Shown here piece after piece: positions 60,628-64,000 of a stretch of DNA of 64,000 bases (its first letter is position 1; each line of letters begins with the position of its first letter). Below the pieces are notes generated by a model, which was not told where the DNA came from, made no database searches, and worked only from the letters and a program-made list of their open reading frames with translations. Source of the DNA: Streptomyces diacarni. GTDB lineage: Bacteria; Actinomycetota; Actinomycetes; Streptomycetales; Streptomycetaceae. The stretch covers positions 1-64,000 of the forward strand of contig NZ_QOIN01000073.1 in the NCBI RefSeq assembly GCF_003323715.1, written 5' to 3'. The position numbers and the translations under genes were made by a program.

Positions 60628-62238
60628 ATGAGGAAAAGAACCGGAAGCGGCCCGGGCTGGTGGCCGCTCGTCGCCCTGTCACTGGGCGCCTTCATGCTGC
60701 TGATCGACGTGACGATCGTGAACACGGCGCTGCCGAGCATGGCGACCGCACTGGACGCCTCGTTCACCTCCCTGCAGTGGGTGGTGGACGTCTACGCGGT
60801 CGCGCTGGCCGCGCTGCTGCTGGCCGCCGGCTCGCTGGCCGACCTGCACGGAAAGCGGCGGGTCTTCTCCGCAGGCCTGGTGATCTTCGCGCTCGCCTCG
60901 CTGGCCTGCGGACTCGCCCCCGACGTCGGCTGGCTGATCGCGGCGCGCGCCGTGCAGGGTGTCGGTGCGGCAGCGATCTTCGCGGCGAACGCACCGTTGA
61001 TCACCGCCACGTACCACGGGCGGGCACGGGGCGTCGCGTTCGGTGTGTGGGGCGCGGTCAACGGCGCCGCCGCCGGGTGCGGATTCGCGCTCGGCGGTGT
61101 GCTGACCGAGTACGTCGACTGGCGCGCGATCTTCTTCGTCAACGTACCGCTGACGGCGCTGGCCCTGTGGATCACCTACCGCACGGTGCCCGCTTCCCGC
61201 CCCCCGCGGGGCGCGGGGGCGCGCGTGGACTGGGCGGGTGCCGCGCTGTTCACCCTGGGTGTGGGCGCGCTGACGTACGGGCTGGTGCGGGGCGGCGACG
61301 CGGGCTGGGGCGACCGGCTGACGGTGGCGTCGCTGGTCGTCGCCGGGCTCGCCGCCGTGGGGTTCGCGCTGGTGGAGCGCGCCCTGGGCGGTGCGAGGGT
61401 GCGCCGGGACCGGGCCGCGGCGCCACTGCTGGACCTGTCACTGCTGCGGAACAGGGCGTTCACCGTGCTGATGGGGGCGGCGCTGCTTACCCAGGCCGCC
61501 GCTTTCGCACACTTCGTCTACAGCGCGCTGTGGGCCCAGTCGGTGCTGGGCATGAGCCCGCTGAGCGCGGGCCTCGCCCTGCTGCCGATGTCGGTGGTCT
61601 CCTTCCTCGTCGCCGCCCTGTTCGGTGGGCGGCTGCAACGGATGCGTCCCCAGTACCCGCTGGGCGTCGGCGTGCTCGTGATCGGCGTCGGCGTGCTCGC
61701 ACAGACGCTGGTGGCGCCCGGCTCGTCCTGGACGGCGCTGCTGCCCGGATGCCTGCTCATCGGGGTCGGTGTGGGTCTCGCGCTCACCGTGCTGATCGCC
61801 GCCGCGCTCGGTGCCGTACCGCCCGAGCGAGCGGGGCTGGCGAGCGGCGCCGTGAACACCTTCCGGCAGTTGGGCTACGCGCTGGGGGTCGCCGTGCTCG
61901 GCACCCTGTTCGCCACCCGGATACGCGAGGTGCTGACCGGTTTGGGGGTGCCGCGTGCGGCCGCGGAGGCCGCGGGGAGTGGCCGTGCCCGCGAGGCGGG
62001 GGTGCCGATGGGGCTCGTCAGGGAGGCGTTCGCCGCCGGGCTCGACCGCGTCTTCGTGGTGTCCGGCGTCGCGGCACTCGCCGCGGGGGCCGCGGTGCTG
62101 CTCTTCGTCCGGGGGCGCGCGACGACGGCGCACGCGCCGGAGCGGGTTCCGGGGCCGGAGTCGGCCCCGGGTCCTGCGGGAGGTTCGGGGACGGCTCCCG
62201 AGCGCGCACGGGAGGAGGCTCATTCGCCGACGCCGTAG
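60628..62238 (+). CDS. DHA2-family MFS drug exporter
   Basis: A 536-residue, 14-span EmrB/QacA-type antiporter. Span 1 LVALSLGAFMLLIDVTIVNTALPSM, motif A GSLADLHGKRRVF, motif C WGAVNGAAAGCGFALGGVLTE. The C-terminal 35 residues are Pro/Ala/Glu-rich. It should extrude toxic or antibiotic-like compounds with proton exchange. ATG at 60628 has no clean ribosome site. Divergent from the AsnC regulator; its 3' end overlaps the opposite-strand WYL gene by 19 bases. Confidence 0.88.
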   Translation: MRKRTGSGPGWWPLVALSLGAFMLLIDVTIVNTALPSMATALDASFTSLQWVVDVYAVALAALLLAAGSLADLHGKRRVFSAGLVIFALASLACGLAPDVGWLIAARAVQGVGAAAIFAANAPLITATYHGRARGVAFGVWGAVNGAAAGCGFALGGVLTEYVDWRAIFFVNVPLTALALWITYRTVPASRPPRGAGARVDWAGAALFTLGVGALTYGLVRGGDAGWGDRLTVASLVVAGLAAVGFALVERALGGARVRRDRAAAPLLDLSLLRNRAFTVLMGAALLTQAAAFAHFVYSALWAQSVLGMSPLSAGLALLPMSVVSFLVAALFGGRLQRMRPQYPLGVGVLVIGVGVLAQTLVAPGSSWTALLPGCLLIGVGVGLALTVLIAAALGAVPPERAGLASGAVNTFRQLGYALGVAVLGTLFATRIREVLTGLGVPRAAAEAAGSGRAREAGVPMGLVREAFAAGLDRVFVVSGVAALAAGAAVLLFVRGRATTAHAPERVPGPESAPGPAGGSGTAPERAREEAHSPTP

Positions 62239-63347
62239 CCCCCGGCTGGGCCGTCTTCCGCGGGGGCGTCGCCGTCTTCCGTCGGGGTGGCGTGGTTGCT
62301 GTCCACGGGGGCGGTTTCGGCGGCGTACAGCCGTGTCACCTCTTGGGCCCGGCGGGCCAGTTCCGCGCGGGCCTCGGGTGGGTCGAGGACCTCCAGCCAG
62401 GGGCCGAACTGGAGGAGTTGGGTGACGGCGGCCAAGACGGGAAAGGCGAGACGGACGGTCACCCACGCGTCGTCCCCCTCGGCGTCGGGGTCCGCGGCGT
62501 CGGGGTCCGCGGCGTCGGGGTCCGCGGCGTCGGGGTCCGCGGGCGCCCGGGGCGGTTCCGGGACGGCGACCAGCACCGGGCCGACGATGCGGGCGAACAT
62601 GTCGAAGCGGTCTCTGTGCACCAGGGCCGTCACCCGCACCGGCATGGGCCGCTCCTCCACGCGGCGGCGCAGCGGCTGCCAGACGTCGGCGAGTTCGACA
62701 CCGGGCCTGCGCCGCACCGGCTCCCGGAGCACCTTCGCGGAGGCCATCCGGTCCACCCGGAAGAGCGCGGGGGAGCGCCGCCGGTCCGCGACCAGGTACC
62801 AGACGCCGGCCTTGCTGACGAGGCCGTAGGGATCGACGGTGTAGGTGCGCAGCTCCCGCTCGCCTCCGTGCCGGTAGCGGATGCGCAGCCTGCGGTCGGT
62901 GAAGACGGCGTCGTGCAGCGCGTCGAGTTCGATGTCCGCGCGGGGCCCGCTCCGCCACCGGTCGGGATCCACCAGGATGCGGCGGCTGGTCAGTTCGGCC
63001 ACCGGACGGTGCGGTGCCGGCAGCGCGGCCATCACTTTGCGGAGCGCGGAGACCAGCGCGTTGTCGAGTCCGAGGGCCGCGTGCGCGTCCTGCGCGGCGA
63101 GCACGAACAGGGCGCGGGCCTCGTCACCGGTCAGACCGGTGACGTCTGTGCGGTACCCCGGCAGTAGCCGGATGCCGCCGTGCCGCCCCCGTTCGGCGTA
63201 CACCGGCACTCCGGCGGCCGACAGCGCCTCCACGTCGCGGTAGATGGTGCGCGAAGAGACCTCCAACTCCGCTGCCAGCCGGTCGGCCGGCACGCGGCCA
63301 CGTGTCTGGAGGAGCAGCAGAACGGACAGCAGACGATCGGATTTCAC
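62220..63347 (-). CDS. YafY-type WYL/HTH regulator with repeat insert
   Basis: A 375-residue regulator. The N-terminal winged HTH has LLLLQTRGRVPADRLAAEL and VSSRTIYRDVEALSAAGVPV; the WYL domain at about 140-215 reads IRYRHGGERELRTYTVDPYG ... WYLVADRRR. C-terminal extension WCX follows. An insert (about 270-292) repeats DPDAA four times, encoded by a 15-bp minisatellite. WYL proteins sense nucleic acids or other ligands. GTG at 63347 with no clear ribosome site. Divergent from the TIGR03086 gene, a probable target. Confidence 0.85.
   Translation of the reverse strand: MKSDRLLSVLLLLQTRGRVPADRLAAELEVSSRTIYRDVEALSAAGVPVYAERGRHGGIRLLPGYRTDVTGLTGDEARALFVLAAQDAHAALGLDNALVSALRKVMAALPAPHRPVAELTSRRILVDPDRWRSGPRADIELDALHDAVFTDRRLRIRYRHGGERELRTYTVDPYGLVSKAGVWYLVADRRRSPALFRVDRMASAKVLREPVRRRPGVELADVWQPLRRRVEERPMPVRVTALVHRDRFDMFARIVGPVLVAVPEPPRAPADPDAADPDAADPDAADPDAEGDDAWVTVRLAFPVLAAVTQLLQFGPWLEVLDPPEARAELARRAQEVTRLYAAETAPVDSNHATPTEDGDAPAEDGPAGGYGVGE
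62481..62540 (-). repeat. In-frame 15-bp minisatellite, four copies
   Basis: Four exact units GGCGTCGGGGTCCGC (plus strand), coding for DPDAA on the minus strand inside the WYL regulator. Slippage would change length by five residues per unit. Confidence 0.85.
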
Positions 63348-63496
63348 GCCCCCACAGTGCCGCAGAAAATGTTGACGGTCGATGGCAGGTTTTGACGGCA
63401 GACTCCTTCCCGGCCCCGCGCCCCGGAACGTCGCACACCGGCTGCGTCCCTGTTCCCGCGTGGCCGCCTTCCGATCCGACCGAGGAGCACATTTCC

Positions 63497-64000
63497 GTGA
63501 ACAGCACCCCGCAGATCCCCGACCCCCGCCCCGTGTACGCCGCAGCCGCCGAGCAGCTGTTCCAGCTGATCTCGACCATCAAGCCCGGCCAGTTGGACCA
63601 CCCCACCCCCTGCCACGAGTACGACGTGCGCGCACTGCTGGGACACGTCGTCTCCGGTGCGCGGCGGATCGCCACCGTTCCGGAGGGCGGCGACGGCGTC
63701 GGAAAAGACGTCCCCGAGTGGATCGACGAGGTGCCCGCCGAACGCTGGGCGGAGCTCTACGACGAGGGCCGCGCCCGGATGAACGCCGCCTGGTCGGATG
63801 ACGCCGTCATGGACGCCGTCGTGACCGTCCCCTGGGGCAGCATGCCGGGCCGCATCGCGATGGCCGGCTCGGTGATGGAGACCGTCACGCACACCTGGGA
63901 CCTGGCCCGCGCACTCGGCCGGGACGACACGCTGGAAGAGGGACCGGCCCACTTCGCCCTGGCGGCCGCTCAGCGGGCGCTGCCGGCCGAGGGCCGCGAG
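63497..64000 (+). CDS. TIGR03086-type metal-binding protein, cut by window edge
   Basis: The first 168 codons of a mycothiol-dependent-isomerase-like protein. Conserved ligands: DHPTPCHEYDVRALLGHVV near residue 36 and TVTHTWDLARALGR near 131, with His residues that bind divalent metal in DinB/MDMPI folds. TIGR03086 proteins are actinobacterial and of unknown function. GTG at 63497 follows GAGGAG. Divergent from the WYL regulator; the 3' end is outside the window. Confidence 0.85.
   Translation, partial: MNSTPQIPDPRPVYAAAAEQLFQLISTIKPGQLDHPTPCHEYDVRALLGHVVSGARRIATVPEGGDGVGKDVPEWIDEVPAERWAELYDEGRARMNAAWSDDAVMDAVVTVPWGSMPGRIAMAGSVMETVTHTWDLARALGRDDTLEEGPAHFALAAAQRALPAEGRE

Noticed and set aside
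62220..62238. A frameshift at the MFS-WYL junction
   Set aside because: It is only an antisense overlap of 3' ends; both reading frames are intact.

Overview
The window is very GC-rich, with strong third-position G/C bias, GTG and ATG starts, many 4-base start/stop overlaps, and several genes that appear to be translated without a leader. Its contents (two SigB-family sigma factors, a NepA-like spore-wall protein, an SSI-type protease inhibitor, RsbW-like kinases and SpoIIE phosphatases, a Sco/ECuC/CopCD/DyP copper cluster, pheA-serS) point to a Streptomyces chromosome core. From memory, gene content and order match the S. coelicolor stretch from about SCO4035 (sigF) down to SCO3961 (serS), read in reverse. 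Apart from the left edge, where an IS5-type transposase enters the window, I see no large mobile element.

Layout. 0-5.8 kb: IS5 transposase fragment, F420/FMN-type PPOX oxidoreductase, DUF4232 lipoprotein, a translationally coupled GT4 glycosyltransferase plus partner, a zinc-free MDR reductase and a small membrane protein. 6-8.4 kb: tandem sporulation sigma factors, sigF-like then sigN-like. 8.5-16.7 kb: a lipoprotein with its operator sitting in the promoter spacer; a MarR / MFS / YceI efflux cluster in which the MFS pump and the YceI protein both carry carboxypeptidase-regulatory-like beta-sandwich domains; a TetR; a response-regulator DNA-binding domain without a receiver. 16.7-18.5 kb: an AraC-glyoxalase module between 15-bp direct repeats, beside tRNA-Arg(ACG) and tRNA-Ser(GCT). 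18.8-28.6 kb: SSI inhibitor, a 1661-residue PAS/pseudo-kinase/receiver protein, acyl-CoA ligase, SigE-type ECF sigma factor, DUF1906 secreted protein. 28.7-33.8 kb: a five-gene, fully overlapping operon equivalent to the mycobacterial igr set (ChsE2, ChsH2, ChsE1, ChsH1, Ltp2). 33.9-40.6 kb: nepA-like gene, tRNA-Ser(TGA), HtrA protease, GDPD, RsbW-like kinase, SEC-C protein. 40.7-48.4 kb: candidate tiny RNA, secreted protein, AEP primase-like protein, GAF-SpoIIE protein, aminopeptidase P, membrane SpoIIE phosphatase, RsbW-like kinase. 48.6-55.8 kb: copper delivery cluster. 55.8-64 kb: pheA, a DnaA-box cluster, serS, HAD phosphatase, AsnC/Lrp regulator, DHA2 exporter, WYL regulator and a TIGR03086 protein cut by the right edge.

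How the parts work together. Development (SigF, SigN, NepA) and partner-switch regulators (two RsbW-like kinases, two SpoIIE-type proteins) are spread through the window. The copper cluster should load secreted cuproenzymes. The acyl-CoA operon should remove a propionyl side chain from a steroid-like CoA ester, perhaps fed by the ligase upstream. The pheA-serS gap is a candidate DnaA-titrating locus near the origin. All positions and motif matches were read by eye; no homology search was run.
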